From an uncultured Oscillospiraceae bacterium (GTDB lineage Bacteria > Bacillota > Clostridia > Oscillospirales > Acutalibacteraceae): a DNA stretch of 31,712 nt. Positions 7,379-15,451 of this stretch are shown here, piece after piece (the stretch's first letter is position 1; every line of letters starts with the position of its first letter). Both the position numbers and the translations under genes were made by a program. Below the pieces are notes generated by a model that saw nothing but the letters and a program-made list of their open reading frames with translations, was not told the DNA's origin and ran no database searches. The DNA lies in assembly GCA_900539855.1 (NCBI GenBank), contig UQDO01000026.1:1-31712 (forward strand), read 5' to 3'.

Positions 7379-8203
7379 ATGGATAAGGTTATAGTTATTA
7401 CAGGCGCCGGCGGCGTTCTGTGCTCCGGCTTTGCGGAGTTTTTGGCTGCCAAGGGCGCAAAGGTGGCTTTGCTCGATATCAACGAGCAGGCTGCATCGGC
7501 TGTTGCCGAAAAAATCAGGGCAAACGGCGGCACGGCATTTGCCTATAAATGCAACGTGCTTGACAAGGCTGATATCGAGTCGGTACACGGCAAGGTAAAG
7601 GCTGATCTCGGCGCCTGCGATATCCTTATAAACGGTGCCGGCGGTAACAATCCCAAGTGCACCACCGCACATGAGGAGTACGAGAGCGGAGACGAATCGA
7701 GAGATGATATCCTTACCTTCTTCAACATCGATGAAAAGGGCTTCGATTTCGTTTTCGACCTCAATATAAAGGGTGTTCTGCTCCCGACCCAGGTATTCAT
7801 GCCTGACATGATAGGCAAAAAGGGAGCGTCGGTGCTCAACATTTCATCAATGAACGCCTTCAGACCGCTTACAAAAATACCGGCATATTCGGCAGCAAAG
7901 GCTGCGGTCTCGAACTTTACCGAGTGGCTTGCCGTTCACTTTGCAAAGGAAGGCATCAGGGTAAACGCAATAGCTCCCGGCTTCTTTGTTACAAACCAGA
8001 ACCGTGCACTGCTCTTCAACGCCGACGGTACTCCGACCTCCCGTACCGGCAAGATACTTGCCGCAACACCGATGGGTCGCTTCGGCGAGGCATCCGAGCT
8101 GCTCGGAACACTCGAGTGGCTGCTTGACAGCGATAAATCAGGCTTTGTCACCGGTATTACAGTCCCGGTAGACGGAGGATTCTCGGCATATTCGGGGGTG
8201 TGA
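7379..8203 (+). CDS. uxuB: SDR-family D-mannonate oxidoreductase (fructuronate reductase)
   Basis: The 274-residue protein is a short-chain dehydrogenase/reductase with the N-terminal dinucleotide motif TGAGGVLCSGFA (about 8-19), the NGAGGN motif near 84-89, and the catalytic S (NISSM, about 154-158) with Y170-x3-K174. The GGVLCSG variant and the insert with many acidic residues (HEEYESGDESRDD) are features I associate with the Bacillus YjmF/UxuB type of D-mannonate oxidoreductase, which differs from the larger E. coli UxuB fold. It would reduce fructuronate to mannonate with NAD(P)H, closing the gap between UxaC and UxuA. An AAAGGAAG site precedes the ATG. The symbol is by role; a related hexonate dehydrogenase is the alternative. 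Confidence 0.82.
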   Translation: MDKVIVITGAGGVLCSGFAEFLAAKGAKVALLDINEQAASAVAEKIRANGGTAFAYKCNVLDKADIESVHGKVKADLGACDILINGAGGNNPKCTTAHEEYESGDESRDDILTFFNIDEKGFDFVFDLNIKGVLLPTQVFMPDMIGKKGASVLNISSMNAFRPLTKIPAYSAAKAAVSNFTEWLAVHFAKEGIRVNAIAPGFFVTNQNRALLFNADGTPTSRTGKILAATPMGRFGEASELLGTLEWLLDSDKSGFVTGITVPVDGGFSAYSGV

Positions 8204-8206
8204 TAT

Positions 8207-9052
8207 ATGAAGATATATGCATTTGCCGATGAAGCCAATAACATGATAGACGGTCAGATCGAGGCTATGAAAACGACCGGGATAGACGGTCTTGAGGTAA
8301 GAGGCGTTGACAACGTCAACATTTCCGATATATCGATCGCGAAAGCGCGCGAGGTAAAGAAAAAAATGGATGACGCCGGTCTTAAGGTGTGGTCCATAGG
8401 TTCGCCTATCGGCAAAATCGATATTGTAAAGGGCAGCTTTGAGACTGAGGTCGAAAGACTCAGGAGGACACTTGAAACAGCGGCTGTGCTCGGAGCGGAA
8501 AACATAAGACTGTTTTCGTTCTATTTCCCGAAGGATGCAAACAAGGCTGACTATAAAAACGAGGTCATAGACCGCCTCGGCATATTCCTTGAGCATGCCA
8601 AGGGCACCGGAATAACGCTTTGCCACGAAAACGAAAAGGGCATTTACGGTGATGTGCCGGAGCGCTGCCTCGAGATACACAAGGCTCTGCCCGAAATGAA
8701 GGCTATATTTGATCCTGCAAACTACATTCAGTGCGGCGTGAACACGCTTGCCGCATGGGAAACGATCAAGCCGTATGTCAAATATATGCATATCAAGGAC
8801 GCGCTTGCCGACGGCAATGTCGTTCCTGCCGGCAAAGGCGTCGGTGAACTGCCGACCATACTTGCCGATTATATAAGCCGCGGCGGAAATGCCGTCACCA
8901 TCGAACCGCATCTTACCGTTTTCAAGGGCCTTGAGGGACTTGAAATGGAAGGCGAGCGCAGCGTCGTCGGCGAGGTATACAAGTACCCGACCAAGGAAGC
9001 TGCGTTTGAGGCTGCCGTTTCGGCATTTAAAAATATATTAGTAGGTGAATGA
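8207..9052 (+). CDS. Sugar phosphate isomerase/epimerase family TIM-barrel protein
   Basis: The 281-residue protein has the AP-endonuclease-2-like TIM-barrel pattern. Likely metal ligands are E in CHENEKG (about 144), D in IFDPANY (about 169), H in YMHIKD (about 195) and E in VTIEPH (about 230). The GSPIGKI segment near residue 66 and KGVGEL near 209 also fit a sugar isomerase or epimerase. It starts 3 bases after the SDR stop, with GGGGTGTG upstream, and its own stop overlaps the next start. Phylogenetically distinct TIM-barrel proteins of this kind accompany Gfo/Idh/MocA enzymes in keto-sugar pathways, the context seen here. The substrate is unknown. Confidence 0.8.
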   Translation: MKIYAFADEANNMIDGQIEAMKTTGIDGLEVRGVDNVNISDISIAKAREVKKKMDDAGLKVWSIGSPIGKIDIVKGSFETEVERLRRTLETAAVLGAENIRLFSFYFPKDANKADYKNEVIDRLGIFLEHAKGTGITLCHENEKGIYGDVPERCLEIHKALPEMKAIFDPANYIQCGVNTLAAWETIKPYVKYMHIKDALADGNVVPAGKGVGELPTILADYISRGGNAVTIEPHLTVFKGLEGLEMEGERSVVGEVYKYPTKEAAFEAAVSAFKNILVGE

Positions 9053-9801
9053 AAATGATAATAGGCGCACAGTTTTACACTCTCAGAAATTTCTGCAAAA
9101 CGCTTGACGACTTTTCCGAGACACTCAAAAAGGTCGCCGATATAGGCTATACATCGGTCCAGATATCCGGTACATGCGCTTATGAACCGGAGTGGCTGAG
9201 GGATCAGCTGAAAGCAAACGGACTGAAATGTGCCGTCACCCACATACCGGGCGACAAACTAAAGGCTGACCCCGTAAAGGTCGCGCACGATCATGATATT
9301 TTTGATTGTGAATATGTCGGTCTCGGCTATTACCATTTTGCCGCCGAGGACGCGACCACCGAAAAGTTTACCGAGGAATATCTTCCGGTTGCAAAGGCGA
9401 TACATTCCGCCGGAAAATACTTCATGTATCACAATCACGACGCGGAGTTCAAGTGGGAAAACGGCAAAACCATCCTTGCAAATCTTGCCGAGAAGATTTC
9501 TCCCGAGCTCATGGGATTTACTCTCGATACTTTCTGGGTGCAGGCAGGCGGCGGTGATCCGGCGGCATGGATTGAATATCTGTCGGGCAGAGTACCCTGC
9601 ATACATCTCAAGGATTATTCATACGGCAGAAAAATGGCTGTAATAGGAGAGGGCAATATCAATTTTGACCGTGTTTTCAAGTCGGCGGAGAAAGCCGGCA
9701 CGAAATACATGCTGGTCGAGCAGGACGAGTGCTACGGTGAAGATCCGTTCGACTGTCTTGCCAGAAGCTATAAATATCTCAGTTCACTTGGATTTAAATG
9801 A
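9049..9801 (+). CDS. Sugar phosphate isomerase/epimerase family TIM-barrel protein (YHNHD...E type)
   Basis: The 250-residue protein belongs to the same broad TIM-barrel family as its neighbours, but to a different subtype. In place of a simple E ligand after strand 5 it has MYHNHDAEFKW (about 124-134), the pattern of inosose-dehydratase-like and keto-glycoside-processing members. D in TLDTFWVQAGGGDP, H in CIHLKDY and E in MLVEQDE complete the likely metal site. The ATG at 9049 overlaps the previous stop as ATGA; an ATG two codons later (9055) is an alternative. The next gene is the first Gfo/Idh/MocA oxidoreductase, 19 bases away, suggesting that the two act on the same keto intermediate (inference). 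Confidence 0.8.
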   Translation: MKMIIGAQFYTLRNFCKTLDDFSETLKKVADIGYTSVQISGTCAYEPEWLRDQLKANGLKCAVTHIPGDKLKADPVKVAHDHDIFDCEYVGLGYYHFAAEDATTEKFTEEYLPVAKAIHSAGKYFMYHNHDAEFKWENGKTILANLAEKISPELMGFTLDTFWVQAGGGDPAAWIEYLSGRVPCIHLKDYSYGRKMAVIGEGNINFDRVFKSAEKAGTKYMLVEQDECYGEDPFDCLARSYKYLSSLGFK

Positions 9802-9820
9802 TCATTAAGGAGAGATAACA

Positions 9821-10993
9821 ATGGATAAGAAAGTAAGACTTGGAATTATCGGTGTAGGTAATATGGGCTCCGGTCATGCCAAGAGCGTGACGCTCGGCAA
9901 GTGCCCCGATTTTGAGTTGGTCGCCGTGGCTGACATAAAGCCGGAAAGACTTGCCAAAATAAAGGAGCTCAATCCGAACGTCACATGCTTTGATACTGCT
10001 GAGGCAATGCTCGACAGCGGAATGATCGACGCCTGCATGGTCTGCGTTCCGCACTATTCGCACCCGAAATACACTATAGAGTGCATGAAGCGCGGAATAC
10101 ATGTCATGTGTGAAAAGCCGGCAGGCGTTTACACAAAGCAGGTCCGCGAGATGATGGAGGAGTCAAAAAAGCATCCGGATGTAGTGTTCGGTATGATGTT
10201 CAATCAGCGTACAAACTGCATTTATCGCAAAATGCGTGAGCTTGTAAAGAGCGGTGAGTACGGCAATATACGCCGTACCAACTGGATAATAACCGACTGG
10301 TACCGTCCGCAGGCATATTATGATTCGGGCGACTGGCGTGCAACATGGTCGGGCGAGGGCGGCGGCGTCCTGCTCAATCAGTGCCCCCACCAGCTCGATC
10401 TGTGGCAGTGGATATGCGGTATGCCCAAAAAGGTCGAAGCTCATCTTCAGTACGGTCTTTGGCATGATATCGAGGTCGAGGACGACGTCACCACATATGT
10501 AGAGTATGAAAACGGTGCTACCGGCGTGTTCATCACATCGACCGGCGACGCGCACGGAACCAACCGCTTTGAAATACAGCTTGACAGAGCAAAGCTCGTT
10601 GCCGAAAACGGAAAGCTCTATATGACCGAATATGAGATATCAGAGCCGGAGTTTTCAAAGACCAACAAGATCCCCTTCGGCAATCTCCCTGCAAAGACCT
10701 TTGAGGTGGAGACTGACGGCAAAAATCCTCAGCACGTTGGCGTTATAAATGCATGGGGCGGTGCTATTCTGCGCGGCGAACCGCTTGTTGCCGGCGGATG
10801 CGAGGGTATATACGGTCTGACTCTCTCGAATGCGATGCATCTGTCATCGTGGCTCGGCAAGGAAATAACTCTTCCCTTTGACGAGGACCTGTACTATAAT
10901 GAGCTTATGAAACGTGTTGCGACCTCAAAGCGCAAGGAAAGTGTCAATGAGGTAGTGGCAGATACAAGCAATACTTACGGTGGAGTAAAATAA
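9821..10993 (+). CDS. Gfo/Idh/MocA-family oxidoreductase, first of a tandem pair
   Basis: The 390-residue protein has an N-terminal Rossmann fold with GIIGVGNMGSGHAKS (about 7-21), the acidic residue ending strand 2 in AVADIKPE, and the family signature CEKPAG near residue 95. The C-terminal alpha/beta domain carries WRATWSGEGGGVLLNQCPHQLDLW with the likely catalytic H, and TGVFITSTGD. No signal peptide is present, so it acts in the cytoplasm with NAD(H) or NADP(H) on a sugar or sugar derivative. TAAGGAGAG precedes the ATG. The next gene encodes a clear paralogue of the same length. Family certain; substrate unknown. Confidence 0.9.
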   Translation: MDKKVRLGIIGVGNMGSGHAKSVTLGKCPDFELVAVADIKPERLAKIKELNPNVTCFDTAEAMLDSGMIDACMVCVPHYSHPKYTIECMKRGIHVMCEKPAGVYTKQVREMMEESKKHPDVVFGMMFNQRTNCIYRKMRELVKSGEYGNIRRTNWIITDWYRPQAYYDSGDWRATWSGEGGGVLLNQCPHQLDLWQWICGMPKKVEAHLQYGLWHDIEVEDDVTTYVEYENGATGVFITSTGDAHGTNRFEIQLDRAKLVAENGKLYMTEYEISEPEFSKTNKIPFGNLPAKTFEVETDGKNPQHVGVINAWGGAILRGEPLVAGGCEGIYGLTLSNAMHLSSWLGKEITLPFDEDLYYNELMKRVATSKRKESVNEVVADTSNTYGGVK

Positions 10994-11014
10994 CAACTCT
11001 GGGGGAAACGTTAT

Positions 11015-12187
11015 ATGGAGCGGCTGAATGTAGGAATAATCGGCATAGGCAATATGGGATCGGCACACCTTAACTGCATAAAGGGCGGAAACGTTCCGGG
11101 GATGACAGTCAGTGCCGTTTGCGATATCGACACGCAGAAGCTGAGCCTTGCAAAAGAAAAATACAGTGATCTTGATTGCTTTGAAAACTACCGTGACCTT
11201 TTGGATGACGGCAGTATTGATGCCGTTATTATAGCCGTCCCCCACCCGATGCATGCCGAAATTGCCATAGAGGCTTTAAAAAAGGAAAAGCATGTCCTGC
11301 TTGAAAAGCCTGAGGACATTAAGGTGTCCAAAGCCGAAATTCTGAATGATACGGCTAAAAAAAGCGGCAGGGTGTTCGGCATTATGTTCAACCAGCGCAC
11401 CAACGGACTGTTTGGAGAAGCACGCCGTCTGGTGCGCTCAGGTGAACTGGGCAAACTTAAAAGATCGGTATGGATAATAACCAACTGGTACCGCACCGAG
11501 GCTTACTACCGCTCGGGCACATGGCGCGCCACATGGGCAGGTGAGGGCGGAGGAGTTCTGCTTAATCAGGCACCCCACAACCTTGATCTGTGGCAGTGGA
11601 TATGCGGCGTCCCCGAAACGGTGACCGCCTTCTGCAACGTTGGAAAATATCACAATATCGAGGTTGAGGACGAGGCGACGATATATACGACCTATAAAAG
11701 CGGAGCCACCGGAGTCTTCATAACCTCTACAGGTGATCTCCCCGGTACGAACAGGTTCGAAATAGCCGGTACAAAGGGCAAGGTCGTGATAGAAAACGGC
11801 GTTTTAAAGCACTGGAAGCTGCCCGAGGACGAAAGGGTCACCTGTAAAGAGTCAAATAAATTTTTCGTGGATGCGAAATGCGAATACCGCGAGTTTACAT
11901 GCGAAAAGGAAACAGGGCACAGAGGAATACTCTGCAATTTTACAAACGCGATACTTAAAGGGGAACAGCTGCTGGCTCCCGGATACGACGGCATAAACGA
12001 ACTGACCATTTCAAATGCCGCATATCTTTCGGAGTGGAGCGGCAACAAGGCGATTTCATTGCCTTTTGACGAGCAGGCTTTTGATAAAATGCTTGAGCAG
12101 AGGGCAGAAACGTCAAAATACAGACCCGGCAATAAACCGTCCGCCCACAGCGGTACATACAGTGACCGCTGGCAGGTGAACTGGTGA
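11015..12187 (+). CDS. Gfo/Idh/MocA-family oxidoreductase, second of a tandem pair
   Basis: This protein also has 390 residues and aligns with the previous gene over its whole length: GIIGIGNMGSAHLNC, LEKPED, IMFNQRTNG, VWIITNWYR, WRATWAGEGGGVLLNQ, LDLWQWICG, TGVFITSTGD and a terminal LPFDE...ETSK block. Differences cluster after residue 260 and in the EKP region (LEKPEDIKVSK against CEKPAGVYTKQ). Such divergence suggests a duplicated enzyme with a changed substrate or a paired oxidation/reduction step. TCTGGGGGAA precedes the ATG. The GH16 lipoprotein gene follows after 19 bases. Confidence 0.9.
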   Translation: MERLNVGIIGIGNMGSAHLNCIKGGNVPGMTVSAVCDIDTQKLSLAKEKYSDLDCFENYRDLLDDGSIDAVIIAVPHPMHAEIAIEALKKEKHVLLEKPEDIKVSKAEILNDTAKKSGRVFGIMFNQRTNGLFGEARRLVRSGELGKLKRSVWIITNWYRTEAYYRSGTWRATWAGEGGGVLLNQAPHNLDLWQWICGVPETVTAFCNVGKYHNIEVEDEATIYTTYKSGATGVFITSTGDLPGTNRFEIAGTKGKVVIENGVLKHWKLPEDERVTCKESNKFFVDAKCEYREFTCEKETGHRGILCNFTNAILKGEQLLAPGYDGINELTISNAAYLSEWSGNKAISLPFDEQAFDKMLEQRAETSKYRPGNKPSAHSGTYSDRWQVNW

Positions 12188-12206
12188 ATAATTGGGGGAA
12201 ATAAAT

Positions 12207-13961
12207 ATGAAAATCAAAAGAATCCTAAGTCCTATCCTTGCGGCACTTTTGATAGTAACGGTGTTTGGCGCATGCAAGGACAAAAAAGGCAATGACAGCA
12301 GCACACCGGATGGCAGTCACGTTTCAGCCGATGTGTTTTCAAAGGAAAAGGTAGAATACAAGGATGCTGACGGCGACTCAAAATACAACATCGTAAGATC
12401 GGCTGAGGCTGACAGTGTGATTTCCGGTCTTGCTACGGATATTTTCAAAAGGATAAAGACAGAGATCGGCGTTTCGCCGAAAAACATAGCGGATGATGCT
12501 GCTGACGGTGCCGATTCCTATGAGATACTTTTAGGCAATACCAACCGCACGGAAAGCAAGCAGGCATCAGATTATTTCAATGAAAATTATAAATGCTACA
12601 GCGGCTCTTATTTTATATGTACAATAGGCAAAAAGATAGTGATTTTAGGCGTCAGTGATAAAGGCATAACCGATGCCGTAAACTATTTCTGCGACAACTT
12701 TATCAAGCCGGACGGTATTGACGGCGGTCTGCTTTACGGACGCGATACAGAGGGCGACTTCACAGAAATGACGATCGACGGTACCAACATAAAGAAATTC
12801 AAGATAGTAAGGCAGCACTTCAACGGTTCATATATTACCCAGATCCAGATGGAGGAGCTGGCAAAGATCGTGACCGAGAAGTCCGGCTATGAGCTTAAAA
12901 TAGTTGATGACGTGTATACCGATGCCGGTGATTACGAAATAATCGTCGGCAATACCAACCGCGGCGGTCAGGACAGCCTGGGTCGTAATGAGTACAGCAT
13001 AGCGATAGACGGCAAAAAGGTGGTTTTAAACGGCGGCAGCTATCATGCGACCGCTCTTGCCGTGACCGAATTCAAAAACATGCTGACGGCTAAAGGTTCG
13101 GTTACATCGGCTGACTCCGTGAAAAAGGGCGACTACAACGAGACCTTAAAAGGGTACGATAAAAGTACATATTTCACTCCGAAATGGTATGACGAATTTG
13201 AAGGGGACATGGTAGATAACCTCAAATGGCGCATTGTAAGCGGAAGTGAAAGATCGGCAGAAGGATATAACAACAAAAGAAGCGTACGCAGCGCCGACCC
13301 GGCTGTCACCGGAGTCAATGACGGTAAGTTTTATATTCAGGCGGCTCAGGACGAGTTTTACTACTACGGCGGTATGATAACGACCGATTCCACTATGTCA
13401 TATCTTTACGGAATTATTGAAATGAGCGCGCTTCTGCCCGAAGGACCGGGCTTCTGGACCTCCCTTTGGCAGCATGGACATGCAAGCGAGCCTGACAGCC
13501 TGCTTACAGCCGAGATCGATATAAACGAATGCTTCGGCAACTCGTCTGTTGTTGCTGCCAACTGTCATGCGTGGCCGACCTCGCTTGGCGAAGAACACGG
13601 GCTTGTGCACACATCGCTTGATGAATCCTATAAAAATGATAAAAAGTATTATTGTCCCGACAACGGAAAATTCGGCGACACATTCCATACCTACGGAATG
13701 TTGTGGGACAGCACACAGATGTCCTTCTTCTGTGACGGAAAGATATACTTCTCATATGACATAACCCAAAAGCAGGAGGACATCATGGCGTTCAACAAGA
13801 AGATGTATCTTATTCTCAGTGCCGCCATAGGCTTCAAGAGCAGTGGATATAATATTTCAAACGCCACCGATGAGCAGTGGGCGAATACGAGCAAACTGCT
13901 TGTTGATAATCTTTATATTTATCAGATGGATGACGGTAAATCGGAGATATATTTGCGCTGA
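12207..13961 (+). CDS. Secreted GH16 lipoprotein with a duplicated N-terminal GNTNR domain
   Basis: The start is ATG 12207, since TTGGGGGAAATAA just before it is the ribosome binding site; an in-frame TTG at 12192 lies inside that site. The 584-residue product has a lipoprotein signal with lipobox VFGAC. Two copies of an uncharacterised domain follow: K59-x2-IVR to GNTNR at 110-114, and K197-x2-IVR to GNTNR at 248-252, with identical 51-residue spacing. From about residue 323 (PKWYDEFEGD) to the end is a glycoside hydrolase family 16 domain with E436-I-D438-I-N-E441, the nucleophile and acid/base pair. GH16 enzymes cut beta-1,3/1,4-glucans, galactans and related polymers; the exact polymer is not readable here. 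It is probably anchored outside the membrane and is the last gene of the operon. Confidence 0.88.
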   Translation: MKIKRILSPILAALLIVTVFGACKDKKGNDSSTPDGSHVSADVFSKEKVEYKDADGDSKYNIVRSAEADSVISGLATDIFKRIKTEIGVSPKNIADDAADGADSYEILLGNTNRTESKQASDYFNENYKCYSGSYFICTIGKKIVILGVSDKGITDAVNYFCDNFIKPDGIDGGLLYGRDTEGDFTEMTIDGTNIKKFKIVRQHFNGSYITQIQMEELAKIVTEKSGYELKIVDDVYTDAGDYEIIVGNTNRGGQDSLGRNEYSIAIDGKKVVLNGGSYHATALAVTEFKNMLTAKGSVTSADSVKKGDYNETLKGYDKSTYFTPKWYDEFEGDMVDNLKWRIVSGSERSAEGYNNKRSVRSADPAVTGVNDGKFYIQAAQDEFYYYGGMITTDSTMSYLYGIIEMSALLPEGPGFWTSLWQHGHASEPDSLLTAEIDINECFGNSSVVAANCHAWPTSLGEEHGLVHTSLDESYKNDKKYYCPDNGKFGDTFHTYGMLWDSTQMSFFCDGKIYFSYDITQKQEDIMAFNKKMYLILSAAIGFKSSGYNISNATDEQWANTSKLLVDNLYIYQMDDGKSEIYLR

Positions 13962-13974
13962 TTCGCTATAAACC

Positions 13975-14012
13975 GACCCGTGACGGCATTTTGCCGTCAC
14001 GGGTCATTTTAT
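13975..14012 (+). terminator. Strong intrinsic terminator of the uxaC-GH16 operon
   Basis: A perfect 14-bp stem (GACCCGTGACGGCA at 13975-13988 with its complement at 13992-14005) closes a 3-base TTT loop. ATTTTAT follows. It starts 13 bases after the GH16 stop codon and also faces the convergent GH109-like gene. Confidence 0.85.
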
Positions 14013-14050
14013 ACCGTCAGACTAAGTGATAAATTTCATCTACCTTTATG

Positions 14051-14072
14051 CAGATAAACTAAAATTTATCTG
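14051..14072. repeat. Perfect AT-rich inverted repeat between convergent genes
   Basis: CAGATAAA (14051-14058) and TTTATCTG (14065-14072) pair perfectly around CTAAAA. It lies 38 bases after the stop codon of the minus-strand GH109-like gene. No U-rich tail follows on either strand, so a terminator role is unproven. Confidence 0.4.
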
Positions 14073-14109
14073 TATAATGACGTCAAACGGATCTGTGTTT
14101 TTGTTTGCA

Positions 14110-15315
14110 TCAAAGCTCTGTAACGTCAAGAGGCGCTCTTGTCATCCACATGCCGTGCGTGAAATCAGGCATGTACTGAACGGTGCCGCCTTCTGCTATC
14201 GATTTTTCCGATAATACCGACACCGCCATCCAGGTGGCTGCGTCATAAACGTCAATAGGCATGGGACAGCCGTTCTTTACTGCGTCAAGAAATGATTTGA
14301 AGCAGAAATAATCCATTCCGCCGTGGCCTTTTTTGCGCTCCTCCTCCGATATGTTCTTCCATATCGACGGCATATATTCGCTGAATTTTGACGAATTTTT
14401 CATTGTATCTGCAATGTAATCGCATGAGTCCCAGTATGATTTGTCACCGTCAAAAAAGAATGAATCGGTAAACTGATAATATGCTCCTTTGGTGCCTCTT
14501 ACAGTGAAATCACGTGTATATGATGTAGGCAATGTTGTATCAAGGTGCAAACGTATCAGCTCGCCATTCTGACATGTCAGCAGCGTTTCCACAACGTCAC
14601 CCTGACAAAACTCTGCCGATTTCATCGCCTCATCAGCATCCTCCCGAGCTGCTATGTAGCTTTTAAGCCCGTTGGCTGCCGATGACATAGATACAAGACT
14701 TACGATCCTGTTTCCGCGGTTGATGTTCAACAGCTTTGCGATAGGTCCCAGGTCATGTGTAGGGTAGTTGTCACAGCAGCGGAGCCTGTAATTGTCGAGC
14801 CTATAGTGACGGCGGCGGTGACCGTATGCAATTTCCTCCCGTATGTCGTGAGTATAAGCACCGGAGCAGAAAGAAATCCTGCCTAATAATCCCCGACGTG
14901 CAGCTGCGGTGGCAAGCAGCTCCTTTTCACCGTAGCAGCAGTTTTCAAGCAGCATGTAAGGTGTACCGGTGTCCTCATAGGTGTCTACAAGCTGACAGCA
15001 GCGTTCAATAGAATATTCGCCGCCAACCTCACACGCCACGGGTATTCCGATTTTCATTGCATATATTGCAATCTCGGAGTGTGACTGCCAGCCTGTGAAA
15101 ACAAATGCCGCATCAAGCCCTTTTATACCGAGCGCAGTCTTGTACGACAGCGATGCGGCAGGATCGTGACCTGACGACAGAAGGTAGTTCTTTGCACGTT
15201 CTGTCCTCTCTTCGTAAAGATCGCATATAGATATTATTTTTACGCCGTCTATCCTGCAAAGTGTCTTTATGTTTTCACTGCCTCTGAATCCTAAACCTAT
15301 TATCGCTATATTCAT
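14110..15315 (-). CDS. GH109-like Gfo/Idh/MocA-family protein
   Basis: The start is ATG 15315, with GAAGGGAG 9-16 bases upstream; an in-frame start 11 codons earlier has no such site. The 401-residue protein has a Rossmann N-terminus (MNIAIIGLGFRGSENIK). Blocks I recognise from the NAD-dependent GH109 group follow: YMLLENCCYGEKEL, SGAYTHDIREE, RLRCCDNYPTHDLGPIAKLLNINRG and VSLVSMSS. GH109 enzymes cleave alpha-N-acetylgalactosaminides by transient oxidation at C3 and are often exported; this one has no signal peptide and would act on an imported sugar. It is convergent with the GH16 operon and divergent from its own AraC-type regulator. A plain dehydrogenase role is the alternative. Confidence 0.82.
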   Translation of the reverse strand: MNIAIIGLGFRGSENIKTLCRIDGVKIISICDLYEERTERAKNYLLSSGHDPAASLSYKTALGIKGLDAAFVFTGWQSHSEIAIYAMKIGIPVACEVGGEYSIERCCQLVDTYEDTGTPYMLLENCCYGEKELLATAAARRGLLGRISFCSGAYTHDIREEIAYGHRRRHYRLDNYRLRCCDNYPTHDLGPIAKLLNINRGNRIVSLVSMSSAANGLKSYIAAREDADEAMKSAEFCQGDVVETLLTCQNGELIRLHLDTTLPTSYTRDFTVRGTKGAYYQFTDSFFFDGDKSYWDSCDYIADTMKNSSKFSEYMPSIWKNISEEERKKGHGGMDYFCFKSFLDAVKNGCPMPIDVYDAATWMAVSVLSEKSIAEGGTVQYMPDFTHGMWMTRAPLDVTEL

Positions 15316-15338
15316 AATCACATGCTCCCTTCGGACTA

Positions 15339-15367
15339 AATATAACAAAGATGTTATGGATTTGCAA
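15339..15367 (-). promoter_or_regulatory. Promoter of the GH109-like gene, with an inverted repeat in its spacer
   Basis: On the minus strand TTGCAA (15367-15362) and TATATT (15344-15339) are 17 bases apart. The inverted repeat ATAACA-AAGA-TGTTAT occupies 15342-15357, overlapping the -10 and spacer. That is a good position for a repressor or for melting control. Confidence 0.5.
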
Positions 15368-15383
15368 TGTGAGTAATTGTCAT

Positions 15384-15427
15384 ATATATGTGTTTTTTTA
15401 TCATTTACAATTTAAAATATATGTGTT
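15384..15427. promoter_or_regulatory. Direct repeat, candidate AraC-type operator
   Basis: The 11-mer ATATATGTGTT occurs at 15384-15394 and again at 15417-15427, 33 bases apart or close to three helical turns. The second copy overlaps the candidate promoter of the AraC-type gene. This matches the direct-repeat habit of AraC-type operators, though the AT-rich sequence lowers the weight of the match. Confidence 0.45.
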
Positions 15428-15432
15428 ATTCT
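15404..15432 (+). promoter_or_regulatory. Candidate promoter of the AraC-type gene at 15452
   Basis: TTTACA (15404-15409) and TATTCT (15427-15432) are separated by 17 bases, placing transcription start near 15439 and leaving room for the GGTGAG ribosome binding site at 15440-15445. Confidence 0.45.
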
Positions 15433-15451
15433 GTGTTTGGGTGAGATTTAT

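Noticed and set aside
12192..12206. TTG as start of the GH16 lipoprotein
   Set aside because: The TTG lies inside the GGGGG ribosome binding site; ATG 12207 gives a normal lipoprotein signal peptide.
14078..14085. TGACGTCA palindrome as a regulatory site
   Set aside because: It is a single short palindrome between convergent gene ends with no promoter beside it; chance is sufficient.
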